A stretch of DNA of 32,734 nucleotides from CAYWHE01 sp964458125 (GTDB taxonomy: Bacteria > Bacteroidota > Bacteroidia > AKYH767-A > OLB10): positions 1-32,734 of the forward strand of contig CAYWHE010000014.1 of assembly GCA_964458125.1 (NCBI GenBank). Direction: 5' to 3'. Under the pieces are notes generated by a model. That model was not told the origin of the DNA. It searched no databases and saw only the letters and a program-made list of their open reading frames with translations. Below, piece after piece: positions 7,705 through 15,185 of the stretch. The position numbers and the translations under genes were made by a program. How positions within the stretch are numbered: the stretch's first letter is position 1; every line of letters starts with the position of its first letter.

Positions 7705-9078
7705 ATGACAAAGCGCCTCCACCAACTGCCCGGAATCCTTCTGATAATGGCAGTTTCGGCCTGCAAGCCGTCGTTTGATAATCCCAAATACGACCACGGC
7801 ACGGCGGATTTCACGAGTTACGTGGCCCTCGGAAATTCGCTTACGGCCGGTTATGCCGACATGGCTTTGTATGTGGAAGGTCAGCGAAACAGTTACCCGG
7901 CCATACTGGCCAAACAATTTGTACTGGTCGGAAATAATGGCGTTTTTAAAATTCCACTGATTGATGCGCTCAATGCCGTCCGGGGAGTTACGCCGGCCCC
8001 CACGATGAGTGACCCTATGAATACATCCTGCAAATTGGTTCTTGGTTATGCCACGGGATGTGACAGCGTAACCTCACTCGCACCTGTTTCCTATGCGCCT
8101 GACCAGGCTGCGAATGTGTCTTTCTTAAACAGCATTAAGGCAGACGGGCCTTTCAACAATACAGGAGTGCCCGGGATCAAGTCCTTTCACCTGGATGATC
8201 CGGAAGTCGGCCACCTCATCCTGACCGGTTCCAATCCCAGGTTCAACCCGTATTATTACCGCTTTGCCAGTTCACCCGGATTTTCTACGGTACTGGGCGA
8301 TGCGTTGAGTTCCAATCCCACCTTCTTTACGCTATGGCTGGGCAACAACGATGTGCTGGGTTTTGCGATAGCCGGTGGTGCATACGATGCCATCACACCG
8401 GTAGACACCTTTAATTTATACCTGACCAATGCCGTTGAAAAGCTGACCACAAACGGAGCAAAGGGTGCCATTGCCAATATTCCGGAAATTACCGACATTC
8501 CTTTTTTTACAACTGTTCCTTACAATGGTTTAACGCTCACCAGCCAGTCCCAGGTCGATGCCCTCAATACGGCCTATGCTCCATTGGGCATTACCTTTAA
8601 ACTGGGCGCCAACCCGTTTATCGTTGCTGATGCAGCGGCCCCCGGCGGGAAACGTCAAATCAAGGAAGGCGAACTGATTTGCCTGACTATTCCCCAGGAT
8701 GACCTGAAATGTGCAGGATTGGGAAGCACCACGGCCATTCCAAATGAGTATTGGCTGAGCGCAACAGAAGTGGGACAGGTTAAAGCTGCAACGGCGGGCT
8801 ACAACGCCACCCTGAAATCGCTGGCCGAAGCACATGGCCTGGCACTGGTTGATTTCAATGCATACTTTAAAACCTTTTTCAGCGGTATCACCTTTAACGG
8901 GGTGGACTACGGTCCGGAATTCGTTTCCGGCGGCGCTTTTTCGCTGGACGGCATTCACCCGAACCAAAGAGGCGCTGCCCTGATAGCCAACCAGTACATA
9001 CAGGCCATCAACGACAAATTCGGGTCTTCCATCCCCGAGGTGGATGTCAACCGTTTCCCGGGCATCGTATTTCCCTGA
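7705..9078 (+). CDS. SGNH/GDSL-type esterase lipoprotein
   Basis: A 457-aa predicted lipoprotein with a lipobox VSAC and Cys20 as the lipidated residue. Family members hydrolyse esters of lipids or carbohydrates. Catalytic blocks are visible: block I GNSLTAGY (43-50) with nucleophile Ser45, block III GNND (213-216), and block V DGIHPN with Asp415 and His418. It is longer than minimal SGNH enzymes because of insertions between blocks I and III (about 60-170) and between III and V. It follows the FadL-like porin by 20 bp and shares its promoter. A porin-plus-SGNH-lipoprotein pair is a recurrent arrangement in Bacteroidota as I know it; the substrate is not known. Confidence 0.87.
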   Translation: MTKRLHQLPGILLIMAVSACKPSFDNPKYDHGTADFTSYVALGNSLTAGYADMALYVEGQRNSYPAILAKQFVLVGNNGVFKIPLIDALNAVRGVTPAPTMSDPMNTSCKLVLGYATGCDSVTSLAPVSYAPDQAANVSFLNSIKADGPFNNTGVPGIKSFHLDDPEVGHLILTGSNPRFNPYYYRFASSPGFSTVLGDALSSNPTFFTLWLGNNDVLGFAIAGGAYDAITPVDTFNLYLTNAVEKLTTNGAKGAIANIPEITDIPFFTTVPYNGLTLTSQSQVDALNTAYAPLGITFKLGANPFIVADAAAPGGKRQIKEGELICLTIPQDDLKCAGLGSTTAIPNEYWLSATEVGQVKAATAGYNATLKSLAEAHGLALVDFNAYFKTFFSGITFNGVDYGPEFVSGGAFSLDGIHPNQRGAALIANQYIQAINDKFGSSIPEVDVNRFPGIVFP

Positions 9079-9146
9079 ACTTACCGAGCCCCTGGCGGCA
9101 CGGGAAGCAGGAGGCTGATCCGCGCCTTTCCTGATTGCTGATTGAG

Positions 9147-10133
9147 ATGAATCCCCTGATGAGCCATCCCGCAAAAAATATCCTGCTGATCGATACCATC
9201 CACCCGGTTTTCAGCAGCATGGTCGGTGAAAATGGGTTTACCGTTACCGACGGCTCAGCCTGGCCGGAGGAAAAAATCATGGAGAACCTTTCAGCGTATA
9301 ACGGTATTGTTATCAGGAGCCGGTTCAGGCTCGGCAAAGAATTTTTGGACCATGCCGGCAACCTGGTATTCATCGCCCGTGCCGGTGCCGGCATGGAAAA
9401 TATCGATGTGACCCGGGCCCGGGCCGCGGGTATTGCCTGTCTGCATGCTCCTGAAGGAAACCGGGATGCCGTGGGGGAACATGCCGTCGGCATGCTGCTC
9501 TCCCTCTTTAATCATTTAAACCGTGCGGATACTGAAGTCCGTCTTGGAAAATGGAGAAGGGAGGAAAACAGGGGTTTGGAACTGAAAGGAAAGGTCATTG
9601 GTGTCATCGGTTATGGAAACATGGGGACCTCATTCGTTCAGAAACTGGCCGGGTTTGAAACGAGGGTGCTGATCTTTGACAAATATAAGCCGGTACAGCC
9701 GGGAGCCTACTACCGGGCCGCCACCATGGAAGAAATTTACCGGGAGTCCGATGTGGTCAGCCTGCACGTACCGCTGACCGATGAGACCCATTACCTGCTG
9801 AACGAAGAGAGCCTGGGACGTTTTCACCGTGACATTTTTGTCGTCAATACGTCCCGGGGTAAAAACGTGGATACCGCTGCCCTCGTCAACGGTTTGAAAT
9901 CCGGAAAGGTGAGGGGGGCCGCGCTGGATGTCCTGGAATACGAAAACCTGTCGTTCGAAAACCTGGATGCAGCCGCCCTGCCGGCGCCGTTTCAGTACCT
10001 GGTGCAAAGTGAGCAGGTGATACTCAGTCCGCACATTGCCGGCTGGACGCAGGAATCCAATATCCGCATCGCCACGGTACTGGCAGAAAAAATACTTGCC
10101 CTGTATGTAATGAAAAATAAACCGGTAAAGTAA
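9147..10133 (+). CDS. 2-hydroxyacid dehydrogenase, short SerA-like (no ACT domain)
   Basis: NAD-dependent D-2-hydroxyacid dehydrogenase fold, about 329 aa. The Rossmann motif GYGNMG starts near residue 155. The catalytic Arg lies in NTSRGKN (Arg237) and the catalytic His in SPHIAGW (His296), with an acidic residue between them. The stretch ARAGAGMENID is typical of phosphoglycerate dehydrogenase-like enzymes. There is no C-terminal ACT domain, so it resembles short PGDH or other 2-ketoacid reductases and could take part in serine synthesis or reduce another 2-oxoacid. I use the ATG at 9147; ATG 9159 is equally possible, and a TTG at 9135 is in frame. The next gene follows after 6 bp. Confidence 0.82.
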   Translation: MNPLMSHPAKNILLIDTIHPVFSSMVGENGFTVTDGSAWPEEKIMENLSAYNGIVIRSRFRLGKEFLDHAGNLVFIARAGAGMENIDVTRARAAGIACLHAPEGNRDAVGEHAVGMLLSLFNHLNRADTEVRLGKWRREENRGLELKGKVIGVIGYGNMGTSFVQKLAGFETRVLIFDKYKPVQPGAYYRAATMEEIYRESDVVSLHVPLTDETHYLLNEESLGRFHRDIFVVNTSRGKNVDTAALVNGLKSGKVRGAALDVLEYENLSFENLDAAALPAPFQYLVQSEQVILSPHIAGWTQESNIRIATVLAEKILALYVMKNKPVK

Positions 10134-10139
10134 CAGTCT

Positions 10140-10736
10140 ATGATATACGAATTTAACGGGTACATCCCCGTGGTGCACCCGACAGCTTTTGTTCATCCCC
10201 AGGCAACCGTGACGGGCAACGTGGTGATTGGCCGGGATGTCTATGTCGGTCCGGGCGCTGCCCTGCGGGGCGACTGGGGAGGAATCAACATCGCCGACGG
10301 ATGCAATATACAGGAGAACTGTACGGTCCATATGTTTCCCGGAGTAACCGTACAATTATACGAAGCGGCACATATCGGGCATGGCGCAGTGATCCATGGC
10401 GCCACCATTGGGCGTAACGTGCTGGTGGGCATGAATGCCGTCATCATGGATAACGTGGTGATTGGCGACAACTGCATCATCGGGGCGCTGACCTTTGTGC
10501 CGGCTGATATGCAGATTCCGGAGCGGAAACTGGTGGTGGGAAATCCGGGAAGGATTATCAAGGATGTGAGTGATGATATGATCACATGGAAAACGAAGGG
10601 AACAAGACTTTACCAGTCCCTGCCTGCGGAATTGTATGCAAACCTGAAGGCCTGTGAACCCCTTCGCGAAATGCCGCCCGTCCGCCCGAAGCAGCAGGAC
10701 ATTTATAAAACATGGAAAGAGGAAAGGAAGACCTGA
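10140..10736 (+). CDS. paaY: PaaY-type hexapeptide protein (gamma-carbonic-anhydrase fold thioesterase)
   Basis: A 198-aa left-handed beta-helix protein with hexapeptide repeats over about residues 10-130 and an alpha-helical C-terminus. Metal ligands spaced as in gamma-carbonic anhydrases are visible: His64, His81 and His86, with Arg43, Asp45 and Gln58 at the positions known to matter in Cam. Length and the C-terminal tail (WKTKGTRLYQ, L..CEPLREM) match PaaY/CaiE better than generic YrdA proteins. PaaY is known to hydrolyse dead-end CoA thioesters during phenylacetate breakdown. No other paa genes are present, so the role here may differ. It is probably cotranscribed with the dehydrogenase 6 bp upstream. 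Confidence 0.8.
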   Translation: MIYEFNGYIPVVHPTAFVHPQATVTGNVVIGRDVYVGPGAALRGDWGGINIADGCNIQENCTVHMFPGVTVQLYEAAHIGHGAVIHGATIGRNVLVGMNAVIMDNVVIGDNCIIGALTFVPADMQIPERKLVVGNPGRIIKDVSDDMITWKTKGTRLYQSLPAELYANLKACEPLREMPPVRPKQQDIYKTWKEERKT

Positions 10737-10796
10737 CCCGCGGCAGGCAGTTGCAGGACGGACGCTTATTGCTATTTTTCCGGATGAAATAATAAG

Positions 10797-10804
10797 TAAA
10801 TTTA
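10797..10804 (+). promoter_or_regulatory. Weak -7-like element before the ABC exporter
   Basis: TAAATTTA departs from TAnnTTTG only at the last base and ends 17 nt before the ATG at 10822. No convincing -33 element is seen. Confidence 0.3.
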
Positions 10805-10821
10805 CCCCCGCATTTCATATC

Positions 10822-11586
10822 ATGAATAAACCGGTTATCATCACTGTAAAGAATCTTTTCAAGAAATACGATGCCCTGGAGGCTGTCAAGGGGATCAGTT
10901 TTGAGGTGTTTGAGGGTGAGATATTCGGTTTGCTTGGCCCGAACGGTGCAGGTAAAACCACCACCCTGGAGATCATGGAAACACTCCGGAAAAAGACCAG
11001 CGGAGAGGTAATGATTGACGGGAAGAATGTGGATCAGGATGCGAATGGAATCAAGCAGATCATCGGGGTGCAGCTGCAGGCGGCAGGTTATTATCCCAGC
11101 CTTACCCTGCTGGAACTGATCGACCTTTTTTCAGGGTTGTACAACATACCCGTTGACCATCAGAAATTATTGACGATGGTGGGCCTAGAAGACAAAGCCC
11201 GATCCAAATACAAGGAATTGAGCGGAGGACAGAAGCAACGGTTTTCCATCGCAACCACCCTCATCAACCAACCCAAAATTGTATTTCTCGATGAACCTAC
11301 CACCGGTCTGGATCCCCAGGCCAGGCGCAACCTCTGGGACCTCATCCGGCAGGTGCGCGACAAGGGCGCAACGGTGGTCATCACCACCCATTACATGGAT
11401 GAAGCGGAAAGCTTATGCGACCGCGTGGCTGTGGTGGAAAGCGGAAAGATCATTGCACTCGATTCGCCTGATAATCTGATTGATCAGCTCATCGCTTCGG
11501 GTTTTGACCGGAAAAAGGAAGTGAAAAAAGCCAACCTGGAAGATGTGTTTCTCAGCCTGACGGGACATGAATGGAAGGATGAATAA
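10822..11586 (+). CDS. ABC transporter ATP-binding protein (DrrA-like)
   Basis: A 254-aa cytoplasmic ATPase of an ABC-2 type exporter. Motifs in order: Walker A GPNGAGKTT (39-47), Q-loop at about 84-86, signature LSGGQKQR (133-140), Walker B IVFLDEPT (153-160), and the H-loop His190 in VITTHYMDEAE. The C-terminal tail ends in NLEDVFLSLTG, a feature of DrrA/NodI-like exporter ATPases. The frame is open for 56 codons upstream, overlapping paaY, but family similarity begins at the ATG at 10822, which I use. The permease gene follows after 99 bp. Substrate is unknown; drug, lipid or polysaccharide export are possible. Confidence 0.92.
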   Translation: MNKPVIITVKNLFKKYDALEAVKGISFEVFEGEIFGLLGPNGAGKTTTLEIMETLRKKTSGEVMIDGKNVDQDANGIKQIIGVQLQAAGYYPSLTLLELIDLFSGLYNIPVDHQKLLTMVGLEDKARSKYKELSGGQKQRFSIATTLINQPKIVFLDEPTTGLDPQARRNLWDLIRQVRDKGATVVITTHYMDEAESLCDRVAVVESGKIIALDSPDNLIDQLIASGFDRKKEVKKANLEDVFLSLTGHEWKDE

Positions 11587-11685
11587 CAGGGATTGCAGCA
11601 AGTAATGGTCTGGCTTGCTAAAATGAGAAAAGGGAAGGATTTTTTATTGCCAGGAGTACAACGAACGATACAGGAAAGGTAAGAT

Positions 11686-12789
11686 ATGTCAAATCAGTAC
11701 AGTCAGTTCAGGGCCATGATGGCGGTTAGCCGCGCCAGTTTCAGGTCGATCACGCGTAGTCCTTCGGCCGTGGTATTTACGCTGGCCTTCCCGATGATCT
11801 TCATTTTGGTATTTGGTTTTCTTTCGGGAGGCGGCCTGCGTCTCGATATCGGGGTAAAAAAGGACTGCGACCGGTTTAACCCGGTTTACCAGCAGTTGCA
11901 GCATATTCCAATCCTCCGCCTGGTGGAAGACAAAAGCGATACGGACCTGGCAAGGGATCTGTCCCGGGGGCGCCTGGATGCCATTATTTCGGTTCGTCCC
12001 AACCTGCACGATACGGGCGCTTCACTCTTCATTATCGACATGCAGACAACGGCAGCCACCCGCGACCAGGGCAGCATGCTGAAGATGGTCATGGATAACA
12101 TCATCACCAAAATGAACCTGCAGGAAGCCAACCTGAAGACTACCGTGGCCGACATCAGGCAGACTGAAATCGTTGCCAGGGAATACAAACGGATTGATTT
12201 CATTCTCCCCGGTCAACTTGGCTTTTCACTGCTCAGCACGGGGGTATTCGGAACGGCCTTCGTGTTTTTCAACCTGAGGCAGACACTCGTGATCAAGCGG
12301 TTTTTCGCCACGCCCATCCGCAAACCCTTCATTGTTTTGGGGGAAGCCATCAGCCGCATGACCTTTGCCCTGCTCGGGGCCTGCGTGATCATCGGCATCG
12401 GTTACTTTGCCTTCGGCTTCACACTGGTGCATGGTCTCATGACTGTGCTGCTGATGCTTTTACTGGCGGCCATCGGGTTGATTATCTTCATGGGCTTCGG
12501 GTTCATCATCTCCGGCCTGGCCAAAAGCGAGAGCACCATTCCCCCGTTTGCCAACATGATCACCTTGCCCCAGTTCCTCTTATCCGGTACGTTTTTCAGC
12601 ATCGAGGCCTTTCCATCCTGGCTGCAGCCCGTATGCAGGCTGCTTCCGCTTACCTACCTCAACGACGCCATGCGCAAGGTGGCCTTTGAGGGCGTTGGTC
12701 TTTTTGATATAGGGCAACAGTTACTGATGCTGATGATCTGGGGCATACTGGTGTATACGATAGCCTTCCGGACGTTCAGGTGGGAGTGA
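11686..12789 (+). CDS. ABC-2 type transporter permease
   Basis: A 367-aa membrane subunit of the exporter whose ATPase lies upstream. It has an N-terminal membrane helix at about residues 26-46, a large extracytoplasmic domain to about 165, and then about five more helices, as usual in the ABC-2 family with an inserted periplasmic domain. The motif LSGTFFSIEAFPSWLQP followed by LPLTYLNDAMR (about 303-333) is typical of the last helices of DrrB/YhhJ-like permeases. The 99-bp gap from the ATPase holds no clear terminator, so the two are probably cotranscribed. It ends 44 bp from the convergent sensor kinase gene. Confidence 0.9.
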   Translation: MSNQYSQFRAMMAVSRASFRSITRSPSAVVFTLAFPMIFILVFGFLSGGGLRLDIGVKKDCDRFNPVYQQLQHIPILRLVEDKSDTDLARDLSRGRLDAIISVRPNLHDTGASLFIIDMQTTAATRDQGSMLKMVMDNIITKMNLQEANLKTTVADIRQTEIVAREYKRIDFILPGQLGFSLLSTGVFGTAFVFFNLRQTLVIKRFFATPIRKPFIVLGEAISRMTFALLGACVIIGIGYFAFGFTLVHGLMTVLLMLLLAAIGLIIFMGFGFIISGLAKSESTIPPFANMITLPQFLLSGTFFSIEAFPSWLQPVCRLLPLTYLNDAMRKVAFEGVGLFDIGQQLLMLMIWGILVYTIAFRTFRWE

Positions 12790-12833
12790 GATTTCCGGAT
12801 TTAAAGGAAAATCAACGGTCGCTTTAACCTGCA

Positions 12834-14927
12834 TCACACGGCCAGTTCCAAAGGCAGTTTTACCACCACCTTCATCCCATGTGCCAGGTCTATCAGTTCG
12901 ACACCGGCATTGCATTTCTTGATCCTGTTCAGGATATCAATTCTAGCTTTTGTAATTTTCATGCCCAGGGATTTTTTCCCTTTTGTTTCAACCTTCATGG
13001 CGGTGGATTGCGCACGTCCGATACCATCATCCTCTACAATACAAGTTAACATATCGCCTTCTGAGGAAAGAAAAATATTAATTTTACCCCTGCCTTCCTT
13101 ATTGGAAATCCCGTGCCAGATGGCATTTTCAACGAAAGGCTGAAGGATGAGCGGTGGAATCAGGGTGTTCCCCCGGTCAATAGCATCATCCACCTTAATT
13201 TCATAGGTGAATTTCCCATCCATGCGCAGGGCTTCGAGTTGCATATACAGTTCCAACGCCTTTAAATCATCCTCCAGAGGCACCTCTTTGAATTCAGAGT
13301 TTTCCAAAATCAGGCGCATCACTCTGGAAAATTTACCCAGGTAAATTCCGGCCGCTTCGGTCTCTTTTTTCTCCATGAACCGGTAAATGGAGTTGAGGGA
13401 GTTAAAAATGAAATGCGGGTTCATCTGGGCCCGAAGGGCTTTCATTTCCACTTCGGAAACTTCACTTTTAAAAGTGGCATCTCGTTTGCGTTTATAAAAA
13501 AGAAAGCTGAATACAGAAGAGAGGATCAACACGCCTGTGCCGCCTGCAATGGAATTGCGGATGATTTTTTGTTTGCTGATTTCAGCCTGGGCCAGCATCC
13601 TGTCTTTTTCCTTTTCAACTTTCAGCAGGGTAATTTCATGATCCTTTTTTTCGGTTTCATATTTTGTTGTCATTTCCGCCAGCTGAAGGCTTACTTCTTT
13701 ATTCAGGATGCTGTCCTTAAGTGCTACCGCTCTTTTAAAGTAACCCAGGGCTTTTCCCGGTTGCCTGGCATGTTCGTATACGGAGGCAAAGGTAAACAGG
13801 ACATCAGCCTTTAAATCAGGGGATTTTAATTCGTCACTGATGACCGAAGCGGAGTCCAGGTATAAATGGGCAAGGGATGTATTGTTCAGTTGTTCGCCAT
13901 ACAGGCCGGCAATTTGCATGTACAGGGATGATATGACCTCCTGCTGGCCGATCTGCTGCTGAAGACTAAGACTTCTTTTATAGGTTTCCAGGGCCTCCAG
14001 GTATCTGCCTGTCGATTTCATGCTGTTGGCTATATTGCCCAGACATAGCGACATGCTGGCCGAATCCCCGATGATCTGAAAGAGGGTATATGCCGCCTGG
14101 TTATCTGCTATGGCTTTGTTGTCGTTTTTCAGGTTATGATGCACCGTGCCGGTATTCAGCAAAACAGAGGCTTCCCCGCTTTCATTTCCGGCGAGCCGGT
14201 AATTTTTCAGGGCATGGTTGAAGAATGACAGGGCATATGCATAATTTTTCATTTCCAGGTAAATGTTGCCGATATTATTATAGGAATTTGCCGTCTGGTA
14301 CAAATCCTGTCGGGCTTCGAAATAGTGCAGGGCTTTCAACTGGAAAGCAAGCGCCCTGGCATAATCGCCCATGGCCCGGTAGCAGGAGCCCAATGCGATT
14401 TGCTTGGTGGCGATGCTTGCGGAATCTTTCATGGATGCTGCCACCCGTATGGCTTCCAGGTAATGCTTAACAGCCTTGTCGTAGTCGCCTTTTTCTTTCC
14501 AGATCATGCCAATGTTGCCGTAGGCCATGGATTCCAGTCGTTTGTTACCTGTTCCGGCAGCCAGGTTCATGGCCCTGGTATAGGACAGCAATGCAGAGTC
14601 GAGATCGGTTAAGTACAGATAAACATTTCCTTCAAAAATACTGGCGCTGGCAATTTTATCCAGGTAAAAAGTCCGAAGCGTATCTTCCTTTCCGAGCACC
14701 CCGAGAATTTTTTCCGAATGCTGCTTCGATTTTTTTACATAGGCTAAAGCCTCCCGGTAATCACCCATATTGGTATAATGACCAGCCAGGACATTATACA
14801 AACGTACCCGTTGTGTATCAGGTGGATTGTGACGGAGGATGTTTTCCAGGGAATCAATGGCGGCCGTTTGTGCAACTGGCCGGAATGCTTGCATCAACAG
14901 TATAAACAGGAGGTAAACTGGTTTCAT
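12834..14927 (-). CDS. TPR-containing LytS-type sensor histidine kinase
   Basis: A 697-aa membrane kinase. A signal peptide at about residues 1-20 leads into a periplasmic region with seven or more TPRs (about 45-390), a coiled coil, one membrane helix at about 455-475, and a His_kinase/HATPase unit. The phosphoacceptor motif is MNPHFIFNSLNSIYRF with His505, followed by the N-box PFVENAIWHGISN and the G-box EDDGIG. Such kinases normally signal to LytTR response regulators; the nearest is at 22907-23662, about 8 kb away on the same strand. I use the ATG at 14927 because it precedes a good signal peptide; the frame could extend 15 codons upstream. Confidence 0.88.
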   Translation of the reverse strand: MKPVYLLFILLMQAFRPVAQTAAIDSLENILRHNPPDTQRVRLYNVLAGHYTNMGDYREALAYVKKSKQHSEKILGVLGKEDTLRTFYLDKIASASIFEGNVYLYLTDLDSALLSYTRAMNLAAGTGNKRLESMAYGNIGMIWKEKGDYDKAVKHYLEAIRVAASMKDSASIATKQIALGSCYRAMGDYARALAFQLKALHYFEARQDLYQTANSYNNIGNIYLEMKNYAYALSFFNHALKNYRLAGNESGEASVLLNTGTVHHNLKNDNKAIADNQAAYTLFQIIGDSASMSLCLGNIANSMKSTGRYLEALETYKRSLSLQQQIGQQEVISSLYMQIAGLYGEQLNNTSLAHLYLDSASVISDELKSPDLKADVLFTFASVYEHARQPGKALGYFKRAVALKDSILNKEVSLQLAEMTTKYETEKKDHEITLLKVEKEKDRMLAQAEISKQKIIRNSIAGGTGVLILSSVFSFLFYKRKRDATFKSEVSEVEMKALRAQMNPHFIFNSLNSIYRFMEKKETEAAGIYLGKFSRVMRLILENSEFKEVPLEDDLKALELYMQLEALRMDGKFTYEIKVDDAIDRGNTLIPPLILQPFVENAIWHGISNKEGRGKINIFLSSEGDMLTCIVEDDGIGRAQSTAMKVETKGKKSLGMKITKARIDILNRIKKCNAGVELIDLAHGMKVVVKLPLELAV

Positions 14928-14973
14928 GTCAGGAAGGATTATAAAATGGAACACATGTTGAGAAATGCTCAAT

Positions 14974-14981
14974 CAAAAGTA
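14974..14981 (-). promoter_or_regulatory. Candidate -7 element for the TPR/LytS kinase
   Basis: On the minus strand TACTTTTG matches TAnnTTTG and lies 46 nt upstream of the ATG at 14927. The only nearby TTG has a 12-nt spacer, which is short, so the -33 part is not convincing. Confidence 0.4.
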
Positions 14982-15086
14982 ATCATTTCCATTCAACCGA
15001 TGCCCTTAACCGGGGTCCATGAGCGACTCTGAATGACGGCCGTACACGTATGGTTTTGGCTGGAAGGGGATGCGCTGCCATGGGAG

Positions 15087-15131
15087 AAAAAAGCAACGCA
15101 GAGACCGGTCACTACCGGACTCTGCGTTGCT
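15087..15131 (-). terminator. Intrinsic terminator of the giant T9SS protein gene
   Basis: A long inverted repeat: AGCAACGCAGAG (15092-15103) pairs perfectly with CTCTGCGTTGCT (15120-15131), and inside it CCGGT pairs with ACCGG across a CACT loop, with one A-A mismatch between. On the minus strand the stem is followed by six Ts. It lies about 55 bp beyond the stop codon of the gene ending at 15186. Confidence 0.85.
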
Positions 15132-15185
15132 GGTTGGTCTGAAATTGTTGGCTGAAAAGAGAAAGGACAAATGAAATTAATAAAT

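Noticed and set aside
10654..10821. Longer N-terminus for the ABC ATPase, overlapping paaY
   Set aside because: The extra 56 residues have no family similarity and overlap the paaY gene; the ATPase domain begins at the ATG at 10822.
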